A DNA stretch of 64,000 nucleotides from the NCBI RefSeq assembly GCF_028551275.1, contig NZ_CP117025.1:2844001-2908000 (forward strand). The letters are read 5' to 3'. The notes under the pieces were generated by a model, which worked only from the letters and a program-made list of their open reading frames with translations, made no database searches and was not told where the DNA came from. Positions 38,609-46,688 of the stretch are shown one piece after another. How positions within the stretch are numbered: the stretch's first letter is position 1; each line of letters begins with the position of its first letter. This DNA is from Sphingomonas hankookensis (GTDB lineage Bacteria; Pseudomonadota; Alphaproteobacteria; Sphingomonadales; Sphingomonadaceae). The translations under genes were made by a program, and so were the position numbers.

Positions 38609-40018
38609 TCAGTAGCGATAATGGTCCGGCTTGAACGGCCCTTCGACCGGCACGCCGATGTACGACGCCTGCTTCTCGGTCAGCTTGCTGAGCTTCACGC
38701 CCAGCTTTTCGAGATGCAGCGCCGCGACCTTTTCGTCGAGGTGCTTGGGCAGAACGTACACTTCGTTCTTGTAGTTCTCGCCCTTGGTCCACAGCTCGAT
38801 CTGCGCCAGAACCTGGTTGGTGAAGGACGACGACATCACGAACGACGGGTGGCCCGTGGCGCAGCCGAGGTTCACGAGGCGGCCCTTCGCCAGCACGATG
38901 ATCTGCTTGCCATCGGGGAACTTCACCAGGTCGGTGCCCGGCTTCACTTCGTCCCATTCATAGTTCGACAGGGCGGCGATCTGGATCTCGCTGTCGAAGT
39001 GGCCGATGTTGCAGACGATGCTCATCGGCTTCATCTTCGCCATATGCTCGGCGGTGATGACGTCGGCATTGCCGGTCGCGGTGCAGAAGATGTCGGCGCG
39101 TTCGACGGCCTCGTCCATCGTCACGACCTCGAACCCTTCCATCGCCGCCTGCAGCGCGCAGATCGGATCGATCTCGGTGACCATGACACGCGCGCCGCCG
39201 TTGCGGAGCGACTGGGCGCTGCCCTTGCCGACGTCACCGAAGCCCGCGACGCACGCGACCTTGCCGGCCAGCATCACGTCGGTCGCGCGACGGATCGCGT
39301 CGACCAGCGATTCCTTGCAGCCATAGAGGTTGTCGAACTTCGACTTGGTGACCGAGTCGTTCACGTTGATCGCCGGGAAGGGCAGCTCACCCTTCTTCGC
39401 GATTTCGTACAGGCGGTGGACGCCGGTCGTCGTCTCTTCGGACACGCCCTTCAGGTTCTTGACGGTTTCGGTCAGATAGCCCGGACGCTTGGCGATGAAC
39501 GCCTTCAGCGCGCGCTGGAACTCGACTTCTTCCTCATTCTCCGGCTCGCCCAGCGTCGCGCCGGCTTCGAGCTTCGCGCCCCACAGCGCGAACATCGTCG
39601 CGTCGCCACCATCGTCGAGGATGATGTTGGCGGTCTGGTCGCCCCAGTTGAAGATGTCGCCGACATAGTCCCAATAGTCCGCCAGGCTCTCGCCCTTCAC
39701 CGCGAACACCGGAATGCCCTTGGCCGCGATCGCGGCAGCGGCATGGTCCTGCGTAGAGAAGATGTTGCAGGTCGCCCAGCGGACGTCGGCGCCGAGCGCC
39801 ACCAGCGTCTCGATCAGCACCGCGGTCTGGATCGTCATGTGCAGCGAACCGGTGATGCGCGCGCCTTTCAGCGGCTGCGACGCACCGAACTCGTCGCGCA
39901 GCGCCATCAGGCCCGGCATTTCGGTTTCGGCGATCTCGATTTCCTTGCGACCGAAATCGGCGAGGCTGATGTCGCGAATGACGTAATCGGTCTGCTTGTC
40001 GGCAATGGCGGTAGCCAT
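38609..40018 (-). CDS. ahcY: Adenosylhomocysteinase
   Basis: 469 residues from ATG at 40018. It splits S-adenosylhomocysteine to adenosine and homocysteine, relieving inhibition of methyltransferases. The NAD-binding loop [13 protein letters not shown], the N-terminal [20 protein letters not shown] and the C-terminal KPDHYRY are diagnostic. The length includes the insert usual in proteobacterial enzymes. A 20-bp A/T-rich palindrome lies 83-102 bases upstream and may be its operator. Confidence 0.97.
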   Translation of the reverse strand: MATAIADKQTDYVIRDISLADFGRKEIEIAETEMPGLMALRDEFGASQPLKGARITGSLHMTIQTAVLIETLVALGADVRWATCNIFSTQDHAAAAIAAKGIPVFAVKGESLADYWDYVGDIFNWGDQTANIILDDGGDATMFALWGAKLEAGATLGEPENEEEVEFQRALKAFIAKRPGYLTETVKNLKGVSEETTTGVHRLYEIAKKGELPFPAINVNDSVTKSKFDNLYGCKESLVDAIRRATDVMLAGKVACVAGFGDVGKGSAQSLRNGGARVMVTEIDPICALQAAMEGFEVVTMDEAVERADIFCTATGNADVITAEHMAKMKPMSIVCNIGHFDSEIQIAALSNYEWDEVKPGTDLVKFPDGKQIIVLAKGRLVNLGCATGHPSFVMSSSFTNQVLAQIELWTKGENYKNEVYVLPKHLDEKVAALHLEKLGVKLSKLTEKQASYIGVPVEGPFKPDHYRY

Positions 40019-40100
40019 GGGATGCTCCTGCGTGGGGCCATGGGCGCACCCATGGCGGATGGTCCGCCTCTACCGGCGGCCCCGCCGAAACGCAAATCCT

Positions 40101-40120
40101 ATATAAAGATTCCTTTATAT
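40101..40120. promoter_or_regulatory. A/T-rich palindrome before ahcY, candidate SahR-type operator
   Basis: The arms atataaag and ctttatat flank a 4-bp spacer, a striking A/T island in GC-rich DNA, placed where the ahcY promoter should be. From memory this resembles the palindrome described for SahR, an ArsR-family repressor of ahcY and methionine genes in Proteobacteria that responds to S-adenosylhomocysteine. No sahR gene is in the window. Confidence 0.5.
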
Positions 40121-40127
40121 GCCGTGG

Positions 40128-40691
40128 TCAGGCGGTTCCCGCACCCAGCGCCAGCAACCGCGGATCGATGCCCGCCCGTTCGAACCCGCCGCGCCAGCGC
40201 GTCGCGGTCGGCACGTCGAACAGCAGCGCCCCGTCGCCGGCGACGTTCATCCAGCCATGGCGCGACAATTCGCTCTCCAGCTGTCCGGCTTCCCAGCCGG
40301 CATAGCCCAGCGCGATCAGGTAGCGCGACGGCCCGCTGCCCGCCGCAATGGCGCGCAGCACGTCGATCGACCCGGACAGCGCCCATTTGCCGGCCACGTC
40401 GATCGTGTCCTGCCCGCTCCAGCTGTCGTCGTGCAGCACGAAGCCGCGCCGCGTTTCGACCGGCCCGCCGAGGTGGATCGGCGCATCGGGCGCCTCGCCC
40501 GGTTCGATGTCGAGCTGCTTCAACAGCGCATGCAGCCCCAGGCCGTCGATCGTATCGCCGATCCCGACCCCCATCGCGCCCTCTTCGTCATGGGTGCACA
40601 TCGCGATCACCGCATGGTCGAACCGGCGATCGCCGATCCCCGGCATGGCAAGCAAAATCTCTCCGGCAAGGAATCGCGTCTGGTCCATCAT
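40128..40691 (-). CDS. YqgE/AlgH family protein (UPF0301)
   Basis: 187 residues from one of two adjacent ATGs (40691 or 40688): MMDQTRFLAGEILLAMPGIG. The segments FDHAVIAMCTHDEEGAMGV, GGPVETRRGFVLH, YLIALGYAGWEAGQLESEL and GDGALLFDVP match the AlgH/YqgE family. Its biochemical role is not settled; AlgH was first linked to alginate regulation in Pseudomonas. It is divergent from the peroxiredoxin. Confidence 0.9.
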   Translation of the reverse strand: MMDQTRFLAGEILLAMPGIGDRRFDHAVIAMCTHDEEGAMGVGIGDTIDGLGLHALLKQLDIEPGEAPDAPIHLGGPVETRRGFVLHDDSWSGQDTIDVAGKWALSGSIDVLRAIAAGSGPSRYLIALGYAGWEAGQLESELSRHGWMNVAGDGALLFDVPTATRWRGGFERAGIDPRLLALGAGTA

Positions 40692-40804
40692 GCCGCCGAC
40701 GCTAATCCCGCCCGCGACCGAGCGCCATGGTTGAAAAGGACCATGAGCGCACCCAAGCTGCATGGCGGCGCGCATCGTGCGCCGGACCCGAAGCGGAGAG
40801 ATTC

Positions 40805-41287
40805 ATGACGATCAAGGTCGGCGACCGCCTGCCCCACGCCACCCTTACCAAGGTCACGCCCGACGGCCCGGACCAGGTATCGACCGATGATTTCTTCGCC
40901 GGGCGTCGCGTCGCGCTGTTCTCGGTCCCCGGCGCCTTCACTCCGACCTGCTCGGCCAGGCACCTGCCCGGCTTCGTCGAACAGGCGCAGGCATTCCGTG
41001 ACAAGGGCGTGGACGAAATCGCCTGCACCGCGGTCAACGACGCCTTCGTCCTGTCGGCCTGGGCCAAGGCCGGCGATGCGGGTGACAAGGTAACGATGCT
41101 GGCCGACGGCAATGCCGATTTCGCGAAGGCGATCGGGCTGACCATGGACGGCTCGGCCTATGGCATGGGCACCCGCTCGCAACGCTATGCGATGCTGGTG
41201 AACGACGGCGTGGTCGAGGCGCTGCATGTCGAGGCACCCGGCGAGTTCAAGGTCAGTTCCGCCGAAAACCTGCTGGCATCGCTCTAA
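40805..41287 (+). CDS. Peroxiredoxin, Prx5-like
   Basis: 160 residues from ATG at 40805, preceded by cggagag. The peroxidatic Cys49 lies in VPGAFTPTCS, and SQRYAMLVNDGVVEALHVE is the typical C-terminal strand region. Such enzymes reduce hydrogen peroxide and organic peroxides using glutathione/glutaredoxin or thioredoxin. No second conserved resolving Cys is obvious at a fixed position apart from Cys75 (EIACTAVND), which could serve in the atypical mechanism. Confidence 0.92.
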   Translation: MTIKVGDRLPHATLTKVTPDGPDQVSTDDFFAGRRVALFSVPGAFTPTCSARHLPGFVEQAQAFRDKGVDEIACTAVNDAFVLSAWAKAGDAGDKVTMLADGNADFAKAIGLTMDGSAYGMGTRSQRYAMLVNDGVVEALHVEAPGEFKVSSAENLLASL

Positions 41288-41314
41288 CGCTGTTCGCGCA
41301 GACTCGCACGCACA

Positions 41315-41397
41315 CGTCACCCCAGCGAAGGCTGGGGTCTTACGGTGACAGCACGCAGCAGGAGCCGCGCGAGGCCCCAGCCTTCGCTGGTGCGACG
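41315..41397. repeat. Dispersed inverted repeat, family 3 (cccagcgaaggctgggg type)
   Basis: cgtcaccccagcgaaggctg and its inverse flank a loop with gcaggagccgcgcgag. A sister copy lies at 43409, where the loop has the opposite orientation. Confidence 0.78.
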
Positions 41398-41501
41398 TCG
41401 TGGGACAAGGGGCCATTTCCCGCCGGTTGTAACGGAACCGGCGGCGACCGTTCGAGTTAGTCGGTAGTTACGCAGCCATATCGATCAGGAAAGGGAACGT
41501 C

Positions 41502-41840
41502 ATGACCGACACGACGACCACGACCAACGCCGCGAAGGATGTCGCCAACGACATCGCGAACGACGTCGCCGAAACCTCGGGCACGCTCGCCGAAAAGGCA
41601 TCGGCGACCTACGCCTCGGCCAAGGACAGCGTCAGCGACGCCGCTGCCAAGTCGCGCGATGCCGTCAGCAGCGCCGCCAAGTCGACCGCCGAAACCGTGA
41701 AGGCACATCCCGGCGCGACCGCCGCGATCGTCGCCGGTGCCGCCGCCGCGATTGCCGGCGCCGCGTTCGGTGCGTCCAAGCTGATGGAAAAGAAGCGCGA
41801 GGCCGACGCCACGCCGAAGGTCCCGCCCTCGGCGACCTGA
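41502..41840 (+). CDS. Small helical protein with a C-terminal membrane segment
   Basis: 112 residues from ATG at 41502, with aaaggg upstream. The N-terminal two thirds is a low-complexity Ala/Ser/Thr/Asp/Lys amphipathic helix (repeats such as EKASATYASAKDSVSDAA), followed by ATAAIVAGAAAAIAGAAFGA (about 73-92) and a charged tail. This layout recalls ElaB/YqjD-like (DUF883) and apolipoprotein-like stress proteins, but the match is by composition. A terminator follows at once, so it is monocistronic. Confidence 0.7.
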   Translation: MTDTTTTTNAAKDVANDIANDVAETSGTLAEKASATYASAKDSVSDAAAKSRDAVSSAAKSTAETVKAHPGATAAIVAGAAAAIAGAAFGASKLMEKKREADATPKVPPSAT

Positions 41841-41847
41841 GGCCGCT

Positions 41848-41880
41848 GCCCCCGGCGCGTTACGCGCGCGCCGGGGGCTT
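41848..41880 (+). terminator. Strong hairpin after the small helical protein
   Basis: gcccccggcgcg (41848-41859) pairs perfectly with cgcgccgggggc (41867-41878), followed by a weak T-tract (ttgcgttg). Confidence 0.75.
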
Positions 41881-41913
41881 GCGTTGCGCCGCGCGCCGCC
41901 TTAGCCACGGTCG

Positions 41914-43365
41914 ATGACGCAGGCTTCCCAGATCGTCGCCGAACTCGATCGGCTCTACACCGCCTCGGTCGCGCGCCTCCGCGCCGCGCTGGACCGCTAC
42001 CTCACCGACGGCACGCCCCCGCCCTCTTCCGCCAGGGTCGACGGGTCGTTCGCCTATCCCGAAATCCGCCTGACCTATCGCGGCAGCAGCGAACGGCCGA
42101 CGCCGTCGCGCGCCTATGGCCGGCTGACGACGCCCGGCGAATATCGCATCAGCGTGACCAAGCCGGCGATGTTCGCCGCCTATCTGACCGAGCAGCTCGA
42201 CCTGCTGATCGAAAACCACGACGTGACGGTCGAGGCGGTTGCGGGGCGGCAGGAAATTCCCTTCCCCTATGTCCTCGACGCGGGGCACGCACTCAGCCTC
42301 GACGCGGTATCGGCGACCGAACTCGCCCGCTATTTCCCTGCGACCGAGCTGGCGCATATCGGTGACGAGATCGCCGATGGCCTCTGGGCGTCGCAGGATG
42401 CGCATCGCCCGCTGGCGTTGTTCGACGGCCTGCGCACCGACTTCTCGCTCGCACGCCTGCGCCATTACACCGGCACGCCGCCCGAGCACATCCAGCAGTA
42501 CGTGCTGTTCACCAACTATCACCGCTATGTCGACGAATTCGTCCGCTGGGCCGGCGAGCAGCTGAAGCCCGCCGCCGATGGCACGCCCAGCCGCTATACC
42601 GCGCTGTCCGGCGCGGGCGGCGTGCTGGCGACCGCCGGCGACGATGCGGAACGCATGGTCAGCGACAGCGCATGGCGGCGGCACCAGATGCCGGCCTATC
42701 ACCTCGTTGCGCCCGACGGCACCGGGATCACGCTGGTCAATATCGGCGTCGGCCCGTCCAACGCGAAGACGATCTGCGACCATTTGGCGGTCATGCGGCC
42801 GGAGGCATGGCTGATGATCGGCCATTGCGGCGGCCTGCGTCCCAGCCAGCGGATCGGCGACTATGTCCTCGCCCACGCCTATCTGCGCGACGACCATGTC
42901 CTCGACGACGTGCTGCCGCCCGAAATTCCCGTCCCGGCGATCGCCGAGGTGCAGGTCGCGATGGCGCGCGCGGCGGAGATCGTGTCGGGCCAGTCGGGCG
43001 ATGAGTTGAAGAAGCGCCTGCGCACCGGCACCATCGTCACCACCGACGACCGCAACTGGGAATTGCGCTTCAGCCGCTCGGCGCTGCGCTTCTCGCTCAG
43101 CCGCGCGGTCGGGATCGACATGGAATCGGCGACCATCGCCGCGCAGGGCTACCGCTTCCGCGTCCCCTACGGCACGCTGCTGTGCGTTTCGGACAAGCCG
43201 CTCCACGGCGAACTGAAACTGCCCGGACAGGCCAACCGTTTCTACGAACGCGCGATCAACGAACATATGCGCATCGGCATCGAGGCCTGCGAGCAGCTGC
43301 GACTGGAGGGCGCCCGGCTGCACAGCCGCAAGCTGCGCGCATTCAACGAACCGCCGTTCCGGTAA
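41914..43365 (+). CDS. amn: AMP nucleosidase
   Basis: 483 residues from ATG at 41914. It splits AMP to adenine and ribose 5-phosphate, balancing adenylate pools. The N-terminal domain (SFAYPEIRLTYRG, YRISVTKPAMFAAYLTEQ) is specific to Amn; the C-terminal nucleoside-phosphorylase fold has NIGVGPSNAKTICDHLA, MIGHCGGLR and VGIDMESATIAAQGYRF. Length matches the E. coli enzyme (484). Confidence 0.94.
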   Translation: MTQASQIVAELDRLYTASVARLRAALDRYLTDGTPPPSSARVDGSFAYPEIRLTYRGSSERPTPSRAYGRLTTPGEYRISVTKPAMFAAYLTEQLDLLIENHDVTVEAVAGRQEIPFPYVLDAGHALSLDAVSATELARYFPATELAHIGDEIADGLWASQDAHRPLALFDGLRTDFSLARLRHYTGTPPEHIQQYVLFTNYHRYVDEFVRWAGEQLKPAADGTPSRYTALSGAGGVLATAGDDAERMVSDSAWRRHQMPAYHLVAPDGTGITLVNIGVGPSNAKTICDHLAVMRPEAWLMIGHCGGLRPSQRIGDYVLAHAYLRDDHVLDDVLPPEIPVPAIAEVQVAMARAAEIVSGQSGDELKKRLRTGTIVTTDDRNWELRFSRSALRFSLSRAVGIDMESATIAAQGYRFRVPYGTLLCVSDKPLHGELKLPGQANRFYERAINEHMRIGIEACEQLRLEGARLHSRKLRAFNEPPFR

Positions 43366-43408
43366 CGGGCGCGCTTCGCCCCCAACGAGTAATCTGCCGA
43401 CCGGCAAA

Positions 43409-43491
43409 CGTCGCCCCAGCGAAGGCTGGGGCCTCTCGCGGCTCCTGCCGGGTGCTGTCGGCGAGAGATCCCAGCCTGCGCGGGGATGACG
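43409..43491. repeat. Dispersed inverted repeat, family 3, with a hybrid right arm
   Basis: The left arm is family 3 (gtcgccccagcgaaggctgg); the right arm ccagcctgcgcggggatgac mixes family 3 and family 2 wording. The loop ctcgcggctcctgc matches the inverted loop of the copy at 41315. Confidence 0.7.
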
Positions 43492-43541
43492 CATGTCGCG
43501 GCAGGACCCGCTCTCGATCTGGGGCGACGACCGCCCGCCCG

Positions 43542-45068
43542 CTACACCTTGTACCGGTCGGTCGGGATGGTCGCCTCGCTCGCCGCCGCGCTCTTGTGGA
43601 ACAGCGCCTTGTCCTCCGGCCGGAACGCCCAGCGCCACAGGATCGCGAAATAGGTCGCGAGGATCACGGGTATGCCGAACAGCATCTCGGCCCATTCGAA
43701 CCGCTTGGGCAGCTGCATGATCGCCGATCCGATCAGCGCCGCGGCCAGCACCGCCCATAGCAAGGCGGGGCGGAAATCGCGCACGCTATGGCCGAGCAGC
43801 TTCGACAGCAGCCCCGACTTGATGACCGATCCCAGCGCGACCGAGATGCACAAGGCCATCGCCGGCCCCACCGCCGCATAATTTTGCGGCAGGCCGAACG
43901 ATCGCATCAGGAATACCAACGCGAAGCTCAGCACGACCTGGAACGTCAGCAGCCCGATCGAGATCATCAGGTTGCGATGCCGCGCGATATAGACCAATGC
44001 CGCTTCCGACACCGCGCCTTTCGCTGCCAGCACCTCCGCGATCAGCAGGAACGACAGTGCCCCCGCGCCACTCACGAACTCGCGCCCGACCACGCCCATC
44101 ACGCCGGACGCCGGGATGCTCCCGGCCAGCGCCAGCGCCGCCTGCGCGGTGATGATCCAGAAACCGACCTGCCGCACCTGCCGCGCGACTGCGCTCTTGT
44201 CGTCCGCCGCCAGGCTCTGGGTGATGACCGGGCCCAGCACGGGGTCGAAACTGGTCTTCAGCTTCTGCGGCAGCGACGCGACCTGCTGCGCCATATAGTA
44301 GATGCCGACAATCGCCGGCCCGAAAAGCAGCCCCAGAATGAAGCGATCGACGTTGCGCGTGCCCCATTCGATCGCATCGGCCCCGGCCAGCGGCATGTTG
44401 CGCTTCACCAGCGCCAGCATCGGCCGCAGATGCGGCGACCAGCCATAGGGCAGGCCATAGCTGCGGATGAACGGCACGATCGACGCGACCAGCGCCGCCG
44501 CCATCGACAGGACGTAGCTCATGATCAGCCCGTCGCGCGTCGAATAATAGCTGAGCGCCCAAGCCGCGATCGAGATCGTCCACGGCTCCACCACCGCGCG
44601 CGCCGTCACCGCCGCCTTGACGTTCAACCGATAGGCAAGCGCCGCCAAGCTGACGTCCGACCAGGCGATGGCGAACACGATCAGCGGCAGCAGGCGCTCG
44701 AACCCGATCACCTCGCTGTTCGGATACATCACCTGCGGGAATACGAACAGCACGGCGCTGGCCGCGACGGACATGATGAACGCGACCGCCAGTGCGTCCC
44801 ACACGACATGGGCATGCGGCCGGTCGGTCGACGACAGCGCCTGCGCCAGCCCCCGCTTCAACCCCAGCGTGGCGACCAGCGCCGCCAGTTCGACCACCAG
44901 CACCGCCAGCGCGAACCGCCCGACGATTTCCGGGCCATAGATGCGTCCGGCGATGAACAGGAACGGCAGGCGCGCGACGAGCCGCAGGACGAAACCGAAC
45001 ACGTTCGTCCGCCCGCCCTTGGCCAGGGCGGCGATGTCGTCGGCGGGTTGGGTCGGCGCGTCGGTCAC
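43542..45068 (-). CDS. Polysaccharide (Wzx-like) flippase of the MOP superfamily
   Basis: About 508 residues from GTG at 45068 (VTDAPTQPADDIAALAKGGR); an ATG at 45125 would add 19 residues. About 12-14 hydrophobic segments run throughout, starting with GFVLRLVARLPFLFIAGRIYGPEIVGRFA, typical of oligosaccharide flippases that move lipid-linked sugar units across the inner membrane. No glycosyltransferases or polymerase lie nearby, so the polysaccharide is unknown. Confidence 0.85.
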   Translation of the reverse strand: MTDAPTQPADDIAALAKGGRTNVFGFVLRLVARLPFLFIAGRIYGPEIVGRFALAVLVVELAALVATLGLKRGLAQALSSTDRPHAHVVWDALAVAFIMSVAASAVLFVFPQVMYPNSEVIGFERLLPLIVFAIAWSDVSLAALAYRLNVKAAVTARAVVEPWTISIAAWALSYYSTRDGLIMSYVLSMAAALVASIVPFIRSYGLPYGWSPHLRPMLALVKRNMPLAGADAIEWGTRNVDRFILGLLFGPAIVGIYYMAQQVASLPQKLKTSFDPVLGPVITQSLAADDKSAVARQVRQVGFWIITAQAALALAGSIPASGVMGVVGREFVSGAGALSFLLIAEVLAAKGAVSEAALVYIARHRNLMISIGLLTFQVVLSFALVFLMRSFGLPQNYAAVGPAMALCISVALGSVIKSGLLSKLLGHSVRDFRPALLWAVLAAALIGSAIMQLPKRFEWAEMLFGIPVILATYFAILWRWAFRPEDKALFHKSAAASEATIPTDRYKV

Positions 45069-45226
45069 GCGACGCGCGAAGGATCGATCATCGCGGCCTC
45101 TTACGCCAGGGCGTCCGCTCCCCATAGCCCCCGTATGCGCTTTGCCCGCGGGGTGCGGCTTGCGGGCAACGGTCGGAACGATCGGACGCCCCGGCCTTTG
45201 GACTACCGCAACGATGGAGACGATCG

Positions 45227-45607
45227 ATGAAGCCAGCCGCGACGATCCTCGGCCTCACCCTGCTGGCGGCCTGTTCGCAACAGCCCGCCCCCGGCAACGG
45301 CGCGCAACCTCACGACGCCATGGCGCATGACGCGATGGCGCCAGGGGCGACGGACTCCGCAGCGACACGCGGCTACAAGCAATCGATGGCCGCCATGATG
45401 ACCAAGGCCCCGCCCTATACCGGCGACGCCGATGTCGATTTCATGCAGCAGATGCGCGTTCACCACGCGGCGGCGGTGGCGATGGCCCGCACCGAACTGG
45501 CGCATGGCAAGGACCCTGAGGCCCGCACGCTGGCGCAGGCGGTGATCGACACGCAGCAGGAGGAGATCGAGCAGATCGACCGGTGGTTGGAGGCGAAGGG
45601 TCGATAA
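45227..45607 (+). CDS. DUF305 family lipoprotein
   Basis: 126 residues. The signal sequence ends in the lipobox LTLLAAC (Cys16), followed by a His/Met-rich linker (HDAMAHDAMAPG) and a DUF305 ferritin-like helical domain: DVDFMQQMRVHHAAAVAMAR, LAQAVIDTQQEEIEQIDRWL. DUF305 includes the copper-binding CopM; the Met/His-rich linker fits metal binding. The start ATG at 45227 lies about 160 bases from the divergent flippase. Confidence 0.88.
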   Translation: MKPAATILGLTLLAACSQQPAPGNGAQPHDAMAHDAMAPGATDSAATRGYKQSMAAMMTKAPPYTGDADVDFMQQMRVHHAAAVAMARTELAHGKDPEARTLAQAVIDTQQEEIEQIDRWLEAKGR

Positions 45608-45709
45608 CCGGACTGGCCTTCGCAATCGCCGGCGGTTGCGACACGACGGCGTAGCGCGCATCCTGCCCTGCGTCGGGCAGTCTATGCCAGTATCGGGAAG
45701 GAACACGGC

Positions 45710-46483
45710 ATGTCGATCGCCGCATCGCTGGCGCTGCTGATCGCGGCGACCGGGTCGCCATGGGGCGAGGCGACGGGTTCCTTTCGCATCACCCCGGTCG
45801 ATGCCGCCACCGTGCGGATCAGCGGGCTGATCCGTCCGGGGGATGCCGCTGCGCTCGAACGGCATCTGACGGACAAAGTGCAACGAGTCGTCATCAATTC
45901 GGCGGGCGGCGAAGCGGAAACCGCGCTGGCGATGGCCGGAATGGTCGAGGCGCGCCGTCTGAGCATCGTCGTCGACGGCGTCTGCGCATCGTCGTGCGCC
46001 AATTATCTGTTCGCCGCCGCCGCGCACCGAACCATATTACCCGGGGCGCTCGTGCTGTGGCACGGTGCGCCCGACGCGGCGTCGCGAAGCGACATGCATG
46101 CGCAGCTACGCACGGCGATGACCGGCGCCGGCGCGACGCCGGACGAGGTGGCGGCGACGATCGCGCGCGAAGATGCCCGACTGAACGGATGGATCGCTGC
46201 GCAGGATGCGCTGTACGCCAGACACGGCCTGTCGCCGTCGGTGCTATACCGCCTCAACGATCCAGCGCTTGGACAGCCGGTTCCCCGGCATGTACCGGAC
46301 GCGGCGGGAGCGACCGACATGCTGCACCTGTCGAACGCCGCACTGCATTGCGCGGGCTTCGTTACCACCGCCGCTTCCGGTGCCACGCCGGTAGACGTCG
46401 CGGCACGCAAAATCGGCATGACAGGCGTGCGTATCGTCGCCCTGCCCGGTCTCGAGCGGCTACTGTGCCAGCCACGCCGATAG
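45710..46483 (+). CDS. Secreted ClpP/crotonase-fold protein (COG3904-like)
   Basis: 257 residues from ATG at 45710, preceded by gggaagg. A short signal-like N-terminus is followed by a ClpP-like fold: VVINSAGGEAETALAMAG (60-77), VDGVCASSCANYLFAAA (88-104) and LVLWHGA with His118. Ser94/Ser95 in the CASSCA motif and His118 are candidate catalytic residues, and Cys92/Cys96 could form a disulfide. The pattern matches predicted periplasmic ClpP-like proteins; substrate and activity are unknown. A MITE-like element begins 14 bases after the stop. Confidence 0.72.
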   Translation: MSIAASLALLIAATGSPWGEATGSFRITPVDAATVRISGLIRPGDAAALERHLTDKVQRVVINSAGGEAETALAMAGMVEARRLSIVVDGVCASSCANYLFAAAAHRTILPGALVLWHGAPDAASRSDMHAQLRTAMTGAGATPDEVAATIAREDARLNGWIAAQDALYARHGLSPSVLYRLNDPALGQPVPRHVPDAAGATDMLHLSNAALHCAGFVTTAASGATPVDVAARKIGMTGVRIVALPGLERLLCQPRR

Positions 46484-46496
46484 GGCGAACCCGGCG

Positions 46497-46688
46497 CTAG
46501 AGCGGTTTCCGACCAGATTGGATCGTCGGCACGGAGGGGATTTCGGTTTGGGGCAAGGCGCGAGGAGGGAGCGATGCAGTCGCATCGTAACCGACGAGCA
46601 ACGCGGCCCCGGCGGGAAATCACCCCGCCGCGAAGCGGGCGCCCGCACGGCGATGACGATGGCTCAATCTGGTCGGAAACCGCTCTAG
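46497..46688. mobile_element. MITE-like element, 192 bp with perfect 24-bp terminal inverted repeats
   Basis: The left end (46497-46520, beginning ctagagcggtttccgaccag) and the right end (46665-46688) are exact inverted copies. The inside holds no credible gene. No transposase is present, so it would depend on one elsewhere. Its right-hand ctag contains the TAG stop codon of polA. Both ends are bounded by ctag, so any target duplication (TA or CTAG) merges with the repeat. Confidence 0.75.

Noticed and set aside
40019..40127. SAH or SAM riboswitch before ahcY
   Set aside because: I could not draw a convincing aptamer; the notable element is the short A/T-rich DNA palindrome, which fits a protein operator better.
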